64,000 nucleotides of DNA from Spartobacteria bacterium (GCA_021324395.1 JAJPJG010000023.1:48555-112554); one strand, 5' to 3'. Counted from the first letter of the stretch, positions 10,046 through 18,525 are shown. The notes: generated by a model from the sequence alone, not told the origin. Numbers and translations: made by a program.

Positions 10046-10894
10046 TTAGCGGCGGTCGAAACGAAAAAACGCGTGTGCATTTTTCGTGGTTTGCGCGGCG
10101 ATTTCGTCGAGTGTTGTTCCGCGGAGCGCGGCGATTTTTTCCGCGACCAATCGTGTGTGCGCCGGCTCGCAGCGCTTGCCGCGAAACGGCACCGGCGCGA
10201 GATACGGACAGTCGGTTTCGACCATGAAATGCTCCGCGCCGACACGCGTCGCGACCTCATGAACGATAGGCGCGTTTTTAAAAGTCACGATGCCTGTAAA
10301 CGAAACCATGTGACCAAGACCGATGACTTCCTGCGCCTGTTCAAGATTATTTCCGAAGCAGTGAAAAACGCCGCGCAGTCTGCCCGTGTAATTTTTTAAA
10401 ATGGCGAGCGTGTCGTCCCAGGCATCGCGCTGGTGAATGACCACGTTCAATCCGAGTTCCGCGGCAAGATCGAGTTGCGCGCGAAAAAGCGCCGCTTGTT
10501 TTCCTTTATACTCTGCATCTTCGATGTCGTGACCGAGGAAACGTGGGTCTGTAAATAGATGCACGGAAACCGGCCGCGAAGTGTCTAAGCCCGGCAATCG
10601 ATGATAATCAAGCCCAGTTTCACCGATTCCCACGACGCGCGAATTTTTTGCCAGCTCGCGCAACGACGCGATCACCTCGGGTTCCACTTCCTCCGCCGAG
10701 GTCGGATGCACGCCGATCACCGCAAAAATATTCGGATATTTTTCCGCGAGCGCGACTGCTTTTCGACTGCTTTCCAGCGAAGTTCCGATCGTCACGATTC
10801 GCTCCACGCCCGCCGTTTGCGCCCGCGCGAGCACCTCCTCGAAATCGGCTGCGAAATCCGGGTAATCGAGATGCGCGTGGGTATCGATGATCAT
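10046..10894 (-). CDS. tatD: TatD-family metal-dependent hydrolase
   Basis: The 282-residue protein has the TatD signatures: HAHLD with His6/His8, IGETGLDYH, VIHQRDAWDD, FHCFG and ETDCPYLAP. TatD proteins are Mg-dependent 3'-5' exonucleases/DNases of the amidohydrolase superfamily. It is slightly longer than usual because of a loop near residues 103-135 (between LDYHRLPG and YKGKQAALFR). It lies between the zinc-ribbon gene and the synthase gene on the same strand, with gaps of 33 and 6 bases, so a shared transcript is likely, although no functional tie to polysaccharide synthesis is known. Confidence 0.9.
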   Translation of the reverse strand: MIIDTHAHLDYPDFAADFEEVLARAQTAGVERIVTIGTSLESSRKAVALAEKYPNIFAVIGVHPTSAEEVEPEVIASLRELAKNSRVVGIGETGLDYHRLPGLDTSRPVSVHLFTDPRFLGHDIEDAEYKGKQAALFRAQLDLAAELGLNVVIHQRDAWDDTLAILKNYTGRLRGVFHCFGNNLEQAQEVIGLGHMVSFTGIVTFKNAPIVHEVATRVGAEHFMVETDCPYLAPVPFRGKRCEPAHTRLVAEKIAALRGTTLDEIAAQTTKNAHAFFRFDRR

Positions 10895-10927
10895 CTGAAA
10901 AACGGCCGCTGCGTCAGCGGACGGTCA

Positions 10928-11158
10928 TCAAAGCAAATCCTGTGCGGTAACCGAGCGCTGTTCGCGTGCACCGAGCAACCGCGCCTGCGCGATCACGTTT
11001 TCCGATTCCTCGTCAAAGCGATAGCCGTAGCAATTCGGGCAGGTCGCCACGCGCTCCGACACGATCGAATCGCAGCCTTCGCACACTTTGTAATGATGAG
11101 CGCTGGCGATGATTTTCTCCGCGCGTGCAGCGCGGTCGATGGGAAGCGGGTCGTTCAT
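10928..11158 (-). CDS. small zinc-ribbon protein
   Basis: The 76-residue protein has two CxxC knuckles (CEGC and CPNC, about 14 residues apart), the pattern of a rubredoxin-like zinc ribbon. The rest is charged and has no membrane segment. It may bind nucleic acid or a protein partner; no family was recognised. It is first in a leftward gene string with tatD and is divergent from serS. Confidence 0.65.
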   Translation of the reverse strand: MNDPLPIDRAARAEKIIASAHHYKVCEGCDSIVSERVATCPNCYGYRFDEESENVIAQARLLGAREQRSVTAQDLL

Positions 11159-11225
11159 GAGCGGAGGCGGAGCATAACACAGCGCCGTTCCGTTTCAACT
11201 GCGACGGTGCGCCGCGGTTAAAATC

Positions 11226-11249
11226 AAAACAGCGCGAAATTTTGATAGT
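11226..11249. promoter_or_regulatory. short inverted repeat between divergent genes
   Basis: A perfect 7-base inverted repeat, ATCAAAA and TTTTGAT, with a spacer of about 10 bases lies in the 122-base divergent gap between the zinc-ribbon gene and serS. It could be an operator, but arms of this length occur often by chance. Confidence 0.2.
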
Positions 11250-11280
11250 CGCGTTGCGTCGGTGTTCGTTAGTTTGCCGC

Positions 11281-12558
11281 ATGCTCGACATTCGGCTCAT
11301 TCGCGAAAATCCAACGTTCGTCAAAGAGCGCCTCGCCACTCGTGGCGGCGGCGCGGAGTCGATGATCGACGAAATCCTCGATTGCGATAAAGAGCGCCGC
11401 GCGCTCGAAACGCGGCTCCAGCAGCTCAACGCAGATCGGAAACGCATTTCCAAGGAAATCGGCATGCGCAAAGGAAAAGGCGAGTCGACGACGGACCTCG
11501 AGGATCAGGTGCGCGGCTTTGGCGATGACATTGCATTACTCAACCAAAAGACCGCGGAAGCCGACACGAAGCAGCGCGATTTGCTTTTGCAGTTGCCAAA
11601 TATCCCGCACGAAAAAGCGATCATCGGTCGCGATGCGGGCGAAAATCCGGTCGTGAAAACATGGGGCGAAAAGCCGCAGTTCGCGCATCCGATTTTTGAT
11701 CATGTCACGATCGCCGAGAAAGTCTCGCTGCTGGATCTCGAACGCGCGACGCGGATGAGCGGCAGCGGTTTCGTTTGTTTTACGGGTGCTGGCGCAAAGC
11801 TGGAGCGGGCGCTGATCAATTTCATGCTCGATTTGCACACGGAGCAGCACGGCTATCTGGAAATGTCGCCGCCATTTTTGGTCCGGCGCGATCCGCTGAT
11901 CGGCACCTCGCAGTTGCCGAAATTCGAGGAGCAGCTTTATCGCGCCGAGCGCGACGATCTTTTTCTTGCACCGACCGCGGAAGTGCCGGTGACGAATTTT
12001 CATCGCGAGGAAATTTTGACGCTCGATGAGCTGCCGAAAAAATACGTCGCCTACACGCCGTGCTTTCGGCGGGAAGCTGGCGCAGCGGGTGTCGGCTCGC
12101 GCGGGCTCATTCGCGTGCATCAGTTCGACAAAGTCGAGCTGGTGAAAATTGCCATGCCGGAAAAATCATTCGACGAACTCGAATCGCTGACAGCCGACGC
12201 GGAAAAAGTTTTACAACTGCTCGGCCTGCACTACCGCATTATCGAGCTTTGCACCGGTGACGTCGGCTTTGGTGCCGCAAAAACTTACGACATCGAAGTC
12301 TGGTCGCCCGGACAAAACGCGTATCTCGAAGTTTCGAGCTGTTCGAATTTCACCGACTTCCAGGCGCGCCGGATGAATCTACGTTTCAAGGACGCCGACG
12401 GAAAAAACAGATTTTGCCATACTTTAAACGGATCGGGAACTGCGCTTCCGCGCCTCTTCGTCGCGCTTTTGGAAAACGGACAGCAAGCCGACGGCTCAAT
12501 CAAAATTCCAGAGCCGCTGCAACCTTACTTCGGCGCAAAACAGATCGCCGGCGTTTAA
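11281..12558 (+). CDS. serS: seryl-tRNA synthetase
   Basis: It charges tRNA-Ser (and tRNA-Sec) with serine. The start at 11281 gives MLDIRLIRENP, the standard SerRS N-terminus, and a 425-residue protein of normal length. Residues about 1-110 form the long antiparallel coiled-coil tRNA-binding arm. Class II motif 2 is seen as CFRREAGAAGVGSRGLIRVHQF and motif 3 near NGSGTALPRLFVALLE. The 3' end abuts the convergent GYF gene with no spacer. Confidence 0.96.
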   Translation: MLDIRLIRENPTFVKERLATRGGGAESMIDEILDCDKERRALETRLQQLNADRKRISKEIGMRKGKGESTTDLEDQVRGFGDDIALLNQKTAEADTKQRDLLLQLPNIPHEKAIIGRDAGENPVVKTWGEKPQFAHPIFDHVTIAEKVSLLDLERATRMSGSGFVCFTGAGAKLERALINFMLDLHTEQHGYLEMSPPFLVRRDPLIGTSQLPKFEEQLYRAERDDLFLAPTAEVPVTNFHREEILTLDELPKKYVAYTPCFRREAGAAGVGSRGLIRVHQFDKVELVKIAMPEKSFDELESLTADAEKVLQLLGLHYRIIELCTGDVGFGAAKTYDIEVWSPGQNAYLEVSSCSNFTDFQARRMNLRFKDADGKNRFCHTLNGSGTALPRLFVALLENGQQADGSIKIPEPLQPYFGAKQIAGV

Positions 12559-13071
12559 TCAGTAGGTTTTTGCTGAAAGCTCTGCGAGACGCGCTTCGAG
12601 TTTTTCGCAGCGCAACTCCGCGGCTTCGCGCGCGCGGCGCTCCTCGAGCAAATTTTCCTCAAGATCGCGAATGCGCTGCTGCAGGCTGAGCCGGATGCTC
12701 GTGCGCACCGGTTGTTCCTCCTCCGGCGCAGGCGGCTGCAATTCCGCAATGTCGCGCACGGGGCGGTCACTGCCGTCTTTGCAATTCGTGATCAACGTAT
12801 CGCCGGTAATTTCGCCCATCTGCAAAAACTCGCGCACCGCGCCGAGTGTCGTCGGGCCGTAGTATTGGTCCGGGCTCACTTCGATCAAAAAATCCATCTC
12901 GAGTTCCGGCACCATCGGCGCTTTTGTCCACGTCCGTTCGTCGGTGGAAACTTTGTCGAGCGGCGAGATTTGCGCGTCCAATGCCCATTGGCGGAGCAGG
13001 TCAAAAGTGATCGGTCCAAAAACCGATCCATCTTCCTGTTTCATCAAATACCATTTTTGCGTTTCGTCCAT
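12559..13071 (-). CDS. tandem GYF_2-domain protein with coiled-coil tail
   Basis: The 170-residue protein has two GYF_2 (DUF4339-type) modules: WYLMKQEDGSVFGPITFDLL near 7-26, continuing to about 52, and a second with QYYGPTTLGAVREFLQMGEI near 68-87. A Pro/Glu-rich linker and a C-terminal coiled coil (about 123-168) follow. GYF_2 domains are small peptide-binding domains common in Verrucomicrobia and Planctomycetes. There is no signal peptide, so it is cytosolic. The ATG lies one base after the stop of the LysM gene, so translation is probably coupled. Confidence 0.75.
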   Translation of the reverse strand: MDETQKWYLMKQEDGSVFGPITFDLLRQWALDAQISPLDKVSTDERTWTKAPMVPELEMDFLIEVSPDQYYGPTTLGAVREFLQMGEITGDTLITNCKDGSDRPVRDIAELQPPAPEEEQPVRTSIRLSLQQRIRDLEENLLEERRAREAAELRCEKLEARLAELSAKTY

Positions 13072-13072
13072 T

Positions 13073-13543
13073 TTAGAGCTTGTTCTGTTTTGGTGATTCG
13101 GCGGGTTTAGGTGAGGGGATGATCAGCGTCTGGCCGATCTGCAATTTTCGTTCGTCTTCAATCTTATTCACTTTGAGCAATTCTGCCACGGTGACTTTAT
13201 AATGCTTGGCAATGGAGATCAAAGTCTCGCCTTTGGCAATCACATGCTGCGCCGCGCCTTCGGGCAGAGCAGGGGCCGCTGTGGGCGATTCGGCTGGCGA
13301 AGCTTGAGGAGCCATTTCTGTTACCACCGGAGCCGGTGTCGATTGCGCGGCAGGATGAGTATTTTCGAGCAGTTGCGTCAGTTTTGCGACCTGCTCCGTG
13401 AGCGAATCAATCTGTTTTGATTGTTGCTCAACAAGTAAACGCAGCGTATGCAAGTCATCCGCGGCCGGAGTCGGCGACGCATCTTGCGCGCGTGAGGAAA
13501 ATGCGCAGATAACGATGCAAAAAACCGTGAGGGAACGTGGCAT
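13073..13543 (-). CDS. secreted LysM-domain protein
   Basis: The C-terminal LysM domain (about residues 100-146; IAKGETLISIAKHYKVTVAE then LQIGQTLIIP) binds peptidoglycan or related glycans. The N-terminus is a signal peptide; the ATG at 13543 (MPRSLTVFC) gives the usual basic start, but an in-frame ATG at 13561 adds six residues. Between them lie a predicted coiled coil (EQQSKQIDSLTEQVAKLTQL) and a Pro/Ala-rich linker. It is divergent from the UBact operon and is followed by the GYF_2 gene. Confidence 0.8.
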   Translation of the reverse strand: MPRSLTVFCIVICAFSSRAQDASPTPAADDLHTLRLLVEQQSKQIDSLTEQVAKLTQLLENTHPAAQSTPAPVVTEMAPQASPAESPTAAPALPEGAAQHVIAKGETLISIAKHYKVTVAELLKVNKIEDERKLQIGQTLIIPSPKPAESPKQNKL

Positions 13544-13604
13544 CGCGAAGACAAATGTCATGTTCGCTTTGACTTAGCAAGTCATGTCATCGCAATTCCG
13601 CCGC

Positions 13605-13632
13605 TTGCGCTTTTCGCAAACATTCATAGACT
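13605..13632 (+). promoter_or_regulatory. possible promoter of the UBact-proteasome operon
   Basis: A -35-like TTGCGC (13605-13610) and a -10-like TAGACT (13627-13632) are separated by 16 bases. The UBact ATG is only six bases past the -10 element, and no Shine-Dalgarno sequence precedes it. If this promoter is real, the UBact mRNA would be leaderless or nearly so. Confidence 0.3.
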
Positions 13633-13638
13633 TCATTC

Positions 13639-13815
13639 ATGCCTGAGAGGACGCAAAGACCTGTGAGTCCCGCTCCGTGGGGCCCGAAAGAGGGCGACAG
13701 CGGCGGGCCCAAAGCGCCAGACATCTCGAAACCGGACACGCGCGATTTGCTCAAGCGAATGCGCAAAGTCGATCCGAACCAGTCGAAACGTTACCGTCAG
13801 CGCACCGGCCAATGA
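13639..13815 (+). CDS. ubact: UBact, prokaryotic ubiquitin-like protein modifier
   Basis: A 58-residue, highly charged, disordered-type protein that is too short for many gene callers. It begins MPERTQRPVSPAPWGPKEG, contains the conserved DISKPDTRDLLKRMRKVDP core (residues 28-46) and ends RYRQRTGQ. This matches UBact, the Pup-like modifier reported from Nitrospirae, Verrucomicrobia and other Gram-negative lineages. By analogy with Pup it is ligated through its C-terminal side chain to lysines of target proteins by a PafA-like ligase, marking them for the 20S proteasome. The C-terminal residue is Gln58, so deamidation to Glu by a Dop-like enzyme would be needed first. Its TGA overlaps the prcB ATG (ATGA). 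Confidence 0.92.
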   Translation: MPERTQRPVSPAPWGPKEGDSGGPKAPDISKPDTRDLLKRMRKVDPNQSKRYRQRTGQ

Positions 13816-14618
13816 TGGAAGCGCGCGCGGGCGAACCGCAACGCACGCCGATGCCCGAGGATTTTGCAGCACTGCTGCGACGGCAGGGGCATTTTCCGAA
13901 TCTCCCGACGCAAGCCGCCGCATCGCAAACGAATTTTTTACAAACGCAAGCAACGACAATCCTCGCGTTCAAATTCGCCGACGGCGTGCTCGTTGCCGGC
14001 GACCGGCGTGCGACTGCGGGAAATGTCGTCGTTTACGATCGCGCAGATAAAGTTCTGGAGATCGACGCGCACTCCCTGATGGCCATCGCCGGCGTGCCTG
14101 CGACCGCATGGGAAATGGCGCGCGTGCTCGAGCATTCGTTTCAATTTTACCGGCGCAGCCAGCTTCAGGAAATGAGCCTCGACGGCAAAGTTCGCGCTCT
14201 TTCGAAACTGCTGCGCGACAACTTCGGCTTCGTCATGCAAGGCGTCGGCATTGTCGTGCCGATCTTCGCGGCGTATGACGTCGGGAACAGCGCCGCGCGG
14301 CTTTATTTTTACGACGCAATGGGCGCGCAATTCGAGGTGGCGGATTATGCGGCGACGGGCTCCGGCTCGGCGGCCGTGCGCAGTATTTTGTATTACGAAA
14401 ACACGTGGGGCAAAAAGCCGCTGCAAAAATGGAAACACGACGACGCGGTGGTGCTGGCGCTGCAGGTGCTCGAAACCGCAGCCGAAGCGGACACTGCAAC
14501 TGGCGGCGTCGATAAGCGGCGCGCGACGTTCCCAATTATTAAAACAATTACCGAAGCCGGTATCACGACGTTACCGGAAAAAACGCTCGCGAAAATTTAC
14601 AAAAAACAAGTCGGATGA
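13812..14618 (+). CDS. prcB: 20S proteasome beta subunit
   Basis: The start at 13812 is chosen because it overlaps the UBact stop (ATGA); frames extending further upstream read through the UBact gene and look non-coding. The 268-residue precursor carries a propeptide of 47 residues. The catalytic N-terminal threonine is Thr48 in QATTILAFKF, followed by GVLVAGDRRAT, the typical bacterial PrcB core with the conserved Asp and the GDRRxT segment. Autocleavage before Thr48 would expose the nucleophile that hydrolyses peptide bonds inside the barrel. It is co-translated with prcA by another ATGA overlap. Confidence 0.95.
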   Translation: MMEARAGEPQRTPMPEDFAALLRRQGHFPNLPTQAAASQTNFLQTQATTILAFKFADGVLVAGDRRATAGNVVVYDRADKVLEIDAHSLMAIAGVPATAWEMARVLEHSFQFYRRSQLQEMSLDGKVRALSKLLRDNFGFVMQGVGIVVPIFAAYDVGNSAARLYFYDAMGAQFEVADYAATGSGSAAVRSILYYENTWGKKPLQKWKHDDAVVLALQVLETAAEADTATGGVDKRRATFPIIKTITEAGITTLPEKTLAKIYKKQVG

Positions 14619-15397
14619 TCGAAGAACCTTACCGATGGGTCGAAGCGATTTCGAACCGCCGCGAATACATCGAGCACCAGCTCGCGACAGGCAGCCCGAT
14701 TGCTGCGCTGACTTATAACGACGGCATTTTATTTCTCACACTTAGCCGCGAGCGGCAGAAGATTTTTGAAATTTATGACCGCATCGCGATGGGCGTCATT
14801 GGCCATCCGGGCGATATCGAGCGTTTGCGCATGGCGGCGATTGAAGTGGCGAGCACGGAAGGTTTCACGCGCTCCACTTCCGACGTTTCGCTGCGCCGGC
14901 TTGCGACGTATTCGCTTAGCCCGGCGTTAAAAACAGCGTTTGAACAAGTGTATGGAGCGCCGTATTTGGCGCGAATGCTCTTCGCGGAGCTCGGGCGCAA
15001 AAACGAACGCAATCTTTTCATCCGCATTGATTACGACGGCTCGATCCATACCAACGGCGGCTCGCACCTTCGCACGTTCGAAGATTTTGGCGTGATCTCC
15101 GGCACGACGGCATCGACAAACGCGATGGAGAAATTTCTGCGCACGCACAATTTTGCCGACGGCGATTTGGCAAACGCGCTGAGCGTTGCGCTCGACACAT
15201 GGACAGTTGGAAATCTTACGCTCGGCGAGGAGCCGCGCGAGGAATTGCCCGCGCCCGACCAGATCGCAAAACACCGCGCCGAGCAGCTAGCGAATTTCGT
15301 CATCGAGGCTGCGGTGCTCGAGCAGAGCGCTCGGCTGCCGATCACGTATCGCGTGCTCGGGAATGCAGAATTGGAGCCGTTTCAGCGCCAGAACTGA
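14615..15397 (+). CDS. prcA: 20S proteasome alpha subunit
   Basis: The 260-residue protein begins MIEEPYRWVEAISNRREYIE. The N-terminal helix and the following SPIAALTYNDGILFLTLS strand match bacterial PrcA. There is no catalytic Thr, as expected for the structural alpha ring that gates entry and docks the AAA ATPase. The start is fixed by the ATGA overlap with prcB. The C-terminal tail is acidic and then variable. The ring-capping ATPase is encoded at 48.5-50.1 kb. Confidence 0.95.
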   Translation: MIEEPYRWVEAISNRREYIEHQLATGSPIAALTYNDGILFLTLSRERQKIFEIYDRIAMGVIGHPGDIERLRMAAIEVASTEGFTRSTSDVSLRRLATYSLSPALKTAFEQVYGAPYLARMLFAELGRKNERNLFIRIDYDGSIHTNGGSHLRTFEDFGVISGTTASTNAMEKFLRTHNFADGDLANALSVALDTWTVGNLTLGEEPREELPAPDQIAKHRAEQLANFVIEAAVLEQSARLPITYRVLGNAELEPFQRQN

Positions 15398-15445
15398 GCA
15401 CAAACGCGGCTTGGCTTTTCGCATGAAGTGAGTAGACTCTGCCTT

Positions 15446-16219
15446 ATGAGGCGCTGCATTCCATGCGTGGGTCTCGTCGTATTTCTCGGCTGTTTTACGT
15501 TCGTTATCGTCCCCGACTACGACGCGCCATCATCGCGCGAAAAACCGCAGCCGTCGCCCGATGCGATTCCGACGATCGTCGTCGATCCCGGCCATGGCGG
15601 AAATGACGAAGGAACGAAATTTTACCATGTCGCGGAAAAAGAAATGACGCTCGATGTCGCGTTGCGGCTCGAGAAGACGCTGCTAAATTTCAATTTCCCC
15701 GTCGTGCTTACGCGACGTGACGATCACTACGTCGCACTCGCCGATCGCGTCGCGACTGCGAACAAGATTGATAACGCTGTTTTCATCAGCATTCATTTTA
15801 ACCAGTCGAATTCGGCGACGGTCGGCGGCGCGGAGACATTTTTCGCCGATCAAAAATTGTCGCCAGCCGAGGACTGGACATGGGTCGGCTTTTTCAGCCA
15901 CAGCGATTCAACGTTGGATAACGGCGAGACGCTCGCCGGCTTCATTCAGGCTGCACTCGTGATGCGCATGGATGCGACGAACCGCGGCATTCATAGCAAA
16001 GCGTTATACGTAGTGCGACACACGCGCTGTCCGGCAGTGCTCGTCGAGGCTGGCTTCATAAGCAATCCGCTCGAAAATCAACTCCTGCGCGACGAATCTT
16101 ACCGCCAGCGCATCGCCGACTCGATAGCGGAAGGCGTGATGAATTACATCCGCACGACGCATCCGGCCATTCCGCCGTCGAAACTCGCGAGTGCGCAAAA
16201 AAACGAGCCTAAACCTTGA
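15446..16219 (+). CDS. N-acetylmuramoyl-L-alanine amidase (Amidase_3)
   Basis: It cleaves the amide bond between MurNAc and the stem peptide in the periplasm. It has an N-terminal hydrophobic signal/anchor (MRRCIPCVGLVVFLGCF), then the zinc-amidase motifs VVDPGHGGNDEG (His50), EKEMTLDVA (Glu64), SIHFNQS and the catalytic VEAGFISN. Length is 257 residues from the ATG at 15446; an in-frame GTG at 15428 would add six residues. It lies 48 bases downstream of prcA on the same strand and could share its transcript, though no functional link is known. Confidence 0.9.
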   Translation: MRRCIPCVGLVVFLGCFTFVIVPDYDAPSSREKPQPSPDAIPTIVVDPGHGGNDEGTKFYHVAEKEMTLDVALRLEKTLLNFNFPVVLTRRDDHYVALADRVATANKIDNAVFISIHFNQSNSATVGGAETFFADQKLSPAEDWTWVGFFSHSDSTLDNGETLAGFIQAALVMRMDATNRGIHSKALYVVRHTRCPAVLVEAGFISNPLENQLLRDESYRQRIADSIAEGVMNYIRTTHPAIPPSKLASAQKNEPKP

Positions 16220-16262
16220 ATAAGTGGCGCGGCAAAGCGTCATTTGTATAAGAAATCCCGCG

Positions 16263-17015
16263 ATGAAAAAACTGACCGTGCTTTGTTTTGCGATCGCATT
16301 TGCCGCGACGTTGCGTGCTGACGACCAGTTGCGCCAGGTGCAACAGGCGTTGAAAGACCAAGGCTTCTATTACGGCGAAGTCGATGGTGAGCCGGGCACG
16401 GAAACCAGCGCAGCGATTCGGCGCTATCAAATCCGTAACGGATTCGAGGTCACCGGAAAATTGAACGACGAAACACTTCACGCTTTGCACGTCGCGACGC
16501 CGGAGCCGCCCACGATTGTAAGCCAAACCCCGGCACCCGCTGAACCGGAATCGACTCCAACGCCGCGCCCGAACATTGTCGAGAGCGACAAAAATTTCCT
16601 GCGCCAACAGCCGCCAACCGCTCCAGCAGAGCCTGCCGAGCGGGTCACGCCTGCGCCGGTGCCGTCGGAAGGCGTGACTTATTCGCAGGTTTTCCAGCGC
16701 ACGCCATACGAGCGCGCGCCAGCGGTCGTGCAACGCGAGACGTTGCGTCGCGCGCAAGTTCGCTTGTTCCACGACGGCTTTTATCGCGGAGAAGTCGATG
16801 GCAATCCCGGCGTTGAAACTGAGCACGCGATTCGCGGTTATCAACGCGATGCTGATCTTCCGCTGACCGGACGCCTCGACATGGCGACGCTTTCCGATAT
16901 GAACCTGCTTCCGGGCCATCGCACGTATGTTCCCGGTCCGCCGCCACCGCCGGATGCTTTCGACGAGCCACCTGTGGTTGGTCACCGCGTTTACCGCGGC
17001 ATCTGGGTTCACTAA
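16263..17015 (+). CDS. secreted protein with two peptidoglycan-binding (PG_binding_1) domains
   Basis: The 250-residue protein has a signal peptide (MKKLTVLCFAIAFAATLRA). PG_binding_1-type repeats are at about 22-75 (VQQALKDQGFYYGEVDGEPG) and 160-215 (RRAQVRLFHDGFYRGEVDGN), separated by a Pro/Thr-rich linker. The C-terminus is Pro-rich and has no catalytic domain. It probably anchors to or senses peptidoglycan and may partner the amidase just upstream. It is convergent with the DUF3108 gene, overlapping by 4 bases. Confidence 0.82.
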   Translation: MKKLTVLCFAIAFAATLRADDQLRQVQQALKDQGFYYGEVDGEPGTETSAAIRRYQIRNGFEVTGKLNDETLHALHVATPEPPTIVSQTPAPAEPESTPTPRPNIVESDKNFLRQQPPTAPAEPAERVTPAPVPSEGVTYSQVFQRTPYERAPAVVQRETLRRAQVRLFHDGFYRGEVDGNPGVETEHAIRGYQRDADLPLTGRLDMATLSDMNLLPGHRTYVPGPPPPPDAFDEPPVVGHRVYRGIWVH

Positions 17016-17794
17016 CGGCGCGCAAATTTTACGGCGGTTAACTCGGCCCAAACGCTGCCGACAAAAATATCCGCCTCGATTTTCAGCAGCAGTCGGTCGC
17101 TGTCGTCCGAGATCCAACCGGTCGCGCGTTTGAATTTCGCGTGCGGTTCGAGCTCGAAGTTCGCGTTGATCCGCTGCAAGCGCAGATCGAGTTTGATCGC
17201 GGAAAAATGGCCCGCTTTTGTCGTGATTGTTTCGCGACCGAGCACGTGAACCGTTGCGAGGTAAGGCGCAGTTGCCGGATACACAACAATATTTAACGTA
17301 TCGCCATCTTTCAGCCGCTGACTTCGAGTGAAAAGAAACGCGCTGTGCAGGTCGAAAAGATTCGGATAATCGAATCGCTTGCGCTTCGGTGGAGTTGCAT
17401 CGCCCGGTTTCGATTCTCGGAATTTGGTTACGCTGCCCTGCGTAAATTCAAGTTCGGTGCGCACTGTTTTGCCGCGATAAATCTCCCGTTGCTTTAAATC
17501 GATCGGCAGCAAGGTCGTCGCATTCGCGTGCGCCGTATGCGTCATGTCCAGACGCCATAACGTCCGCACAAAACCGAACGTCCCGCCCTTCGCGTCGAGT
17601 TGCAGCGCGTCGCCCTTGCGCGAGAAATTCGTCTCGAGATCCGCCGCGCTAAACGCCGCCCATCCGCAGCGGTAAGTCGCAACCAGCGGGCGCGGCAACG
17701 GAAAATCGCCTGGGCGCGTCGGCGTCAATTGCTGCTGCCAATCGGCAAATGCAGCATCGATGAGCGCAAAAAAAATAGCGAGAACGCGCAGCAT
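17012..17794 (-). CDS. DUF3108-family exported protein
   Basis: The start at 17794 gives a TAATG overlap with the BatE stop and a signal peptide (MLRVLAIFFALIDAAFA). The 260-residue protein shows the DUF3108 pattern: FPLPRPLVATYRCGWAAFSA near the start, LFDLHSAFLFTRSQ in the middle and a C-terminal ATGWISDDSDRLLLKIEADI. DUF3108 proteins are predicted beta-rich periplasmic or outer-membrane-associated proteins of unknown function. Its place at the end of the Bat operon suggests an accessory role in envelope maintenance. Confidence 0.75.
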   Translation of the reverse strand: MLRVLAIFFALIDAAFADWQQQLTPTRPGDFPLPRPLVATYRCGWAAFSAADLETNFSRKGDALQLDAKGGTFGFVRTLWRLDMTHTAHANATTLLPIDLKQREIYRGKTVRTELEFTQGSVTKFRESKPGDATPPKRKRFDYPNLFDLHSAFLFTRSQRLKDGDTLNIVVYPATAPYLATVHVLGRETITTKAGHFSAIKLDLRLQRINANFELEPHAKFKRATGWISDDSDRLLLKIEADIFVGSVWAELTAVKFARR

Positions 17795-18525
17795 TACGCG
17801 CCGATCTTCACGCGTTCGATTTCTTTGGCGGCAATCCAGGCGCGCGTGCTGTTCGGCAGCTCGCAATAAGTCCACGCGCCACGTTCGCTCAAAATCCGCA
17901 CGCGACTGCCCGTTGGCAAATTATCCGCGAGTGTCGCGCTATCAGCCGGCGCGAAGCGCGCCTCCGCTCGTTTGGTGACAACAATTGCAAGCGCATTGTT
18001 TTTCTCGATTCGCCAAACCGCTACACTCGCATAAGCGCAAAGGGCAATGCCGACGCATGCGGCAAACCAGAGTGATATCGTTTCGCGACGGGACCGCAGC
18101 GCGACTCCGAGCAAACATGCAGCCGCAAGCCAGAACGACACAGTGGCAACGATCGTGTAACTATTTGCATCGAGCGACAAAAACAGCGAATCGAACCAGG
18201 ACCGGCTTTCGACTTTTGCGCCTGTCTCGCCACGAATGAATGCGAGATTGGCGTGCGCCTCCGGATGATTCGGCTCCAGCGCAAGCGCGCGTTCGTAGTT
18301 CAACGCAGCTCCGCCGAGATCGCCGAGGCGCACATCTGCATTGCCGAGATTATAAAAAAGGTTCGCACTGTAATTTTCGGAGTGAGTGACCGACTCGTAG
18401 TGCTGCTTCGCGTCGGCAAATTTGCCCTGGTCGTAAAGCTGGTTCGCGAAATCGAAATCTGACGGATTCGCGGCGAATGCGAGTCGCGCGAACAAAAGCA
18501 GGCCGATGAAATTAAGCGCGCGCAT
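17794..18525 (-). CDS. batE: BatE-like TPR/SH3 membrane protein
   Basis: The 243-residue protein has a signal peptide (ending AFA), TPR repeats at about 25-100 (FANQLYDQGKFADAKQHYE and NLGNADVRLGDLGGAALNYE), two membrane helices at about 118-165 and a bacterial SH3-like domain at about 185-240. This is the BatE layout of the aerotolerance (Bat) operon. It probably scaffolds the Bat complex in the periplasm. Its first 14 bases overlap the end of batD. Confidence 0.8.
   Translation of the reverse strand: MRALNFIGLLLFARLAFAANPSDFDFANQLYDQGKFADAKQHYESVTHSENYSANLFYNLGNADVRLGDLGGAALNYERALALEPNHPEAHANLAFIRGETGAKVESRSWFDSLFLSLDANSYTIVATVSFWLAAACLLGVALRSRRETISLWFAACVGIALCAYASVAVWRIEKNNALAIVVTKRAEARFAPADSATLADNLPTGSRVRILSERGAWTYCELPNSTRAWIAAKEIERVKIGA

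Noticed and set aside
13677..13811. Upstream extension of prcB
   Set aside because: It runs through the UBact gene in a different frame and has no proteasome similarity; the ATGA overlap marks the true start.
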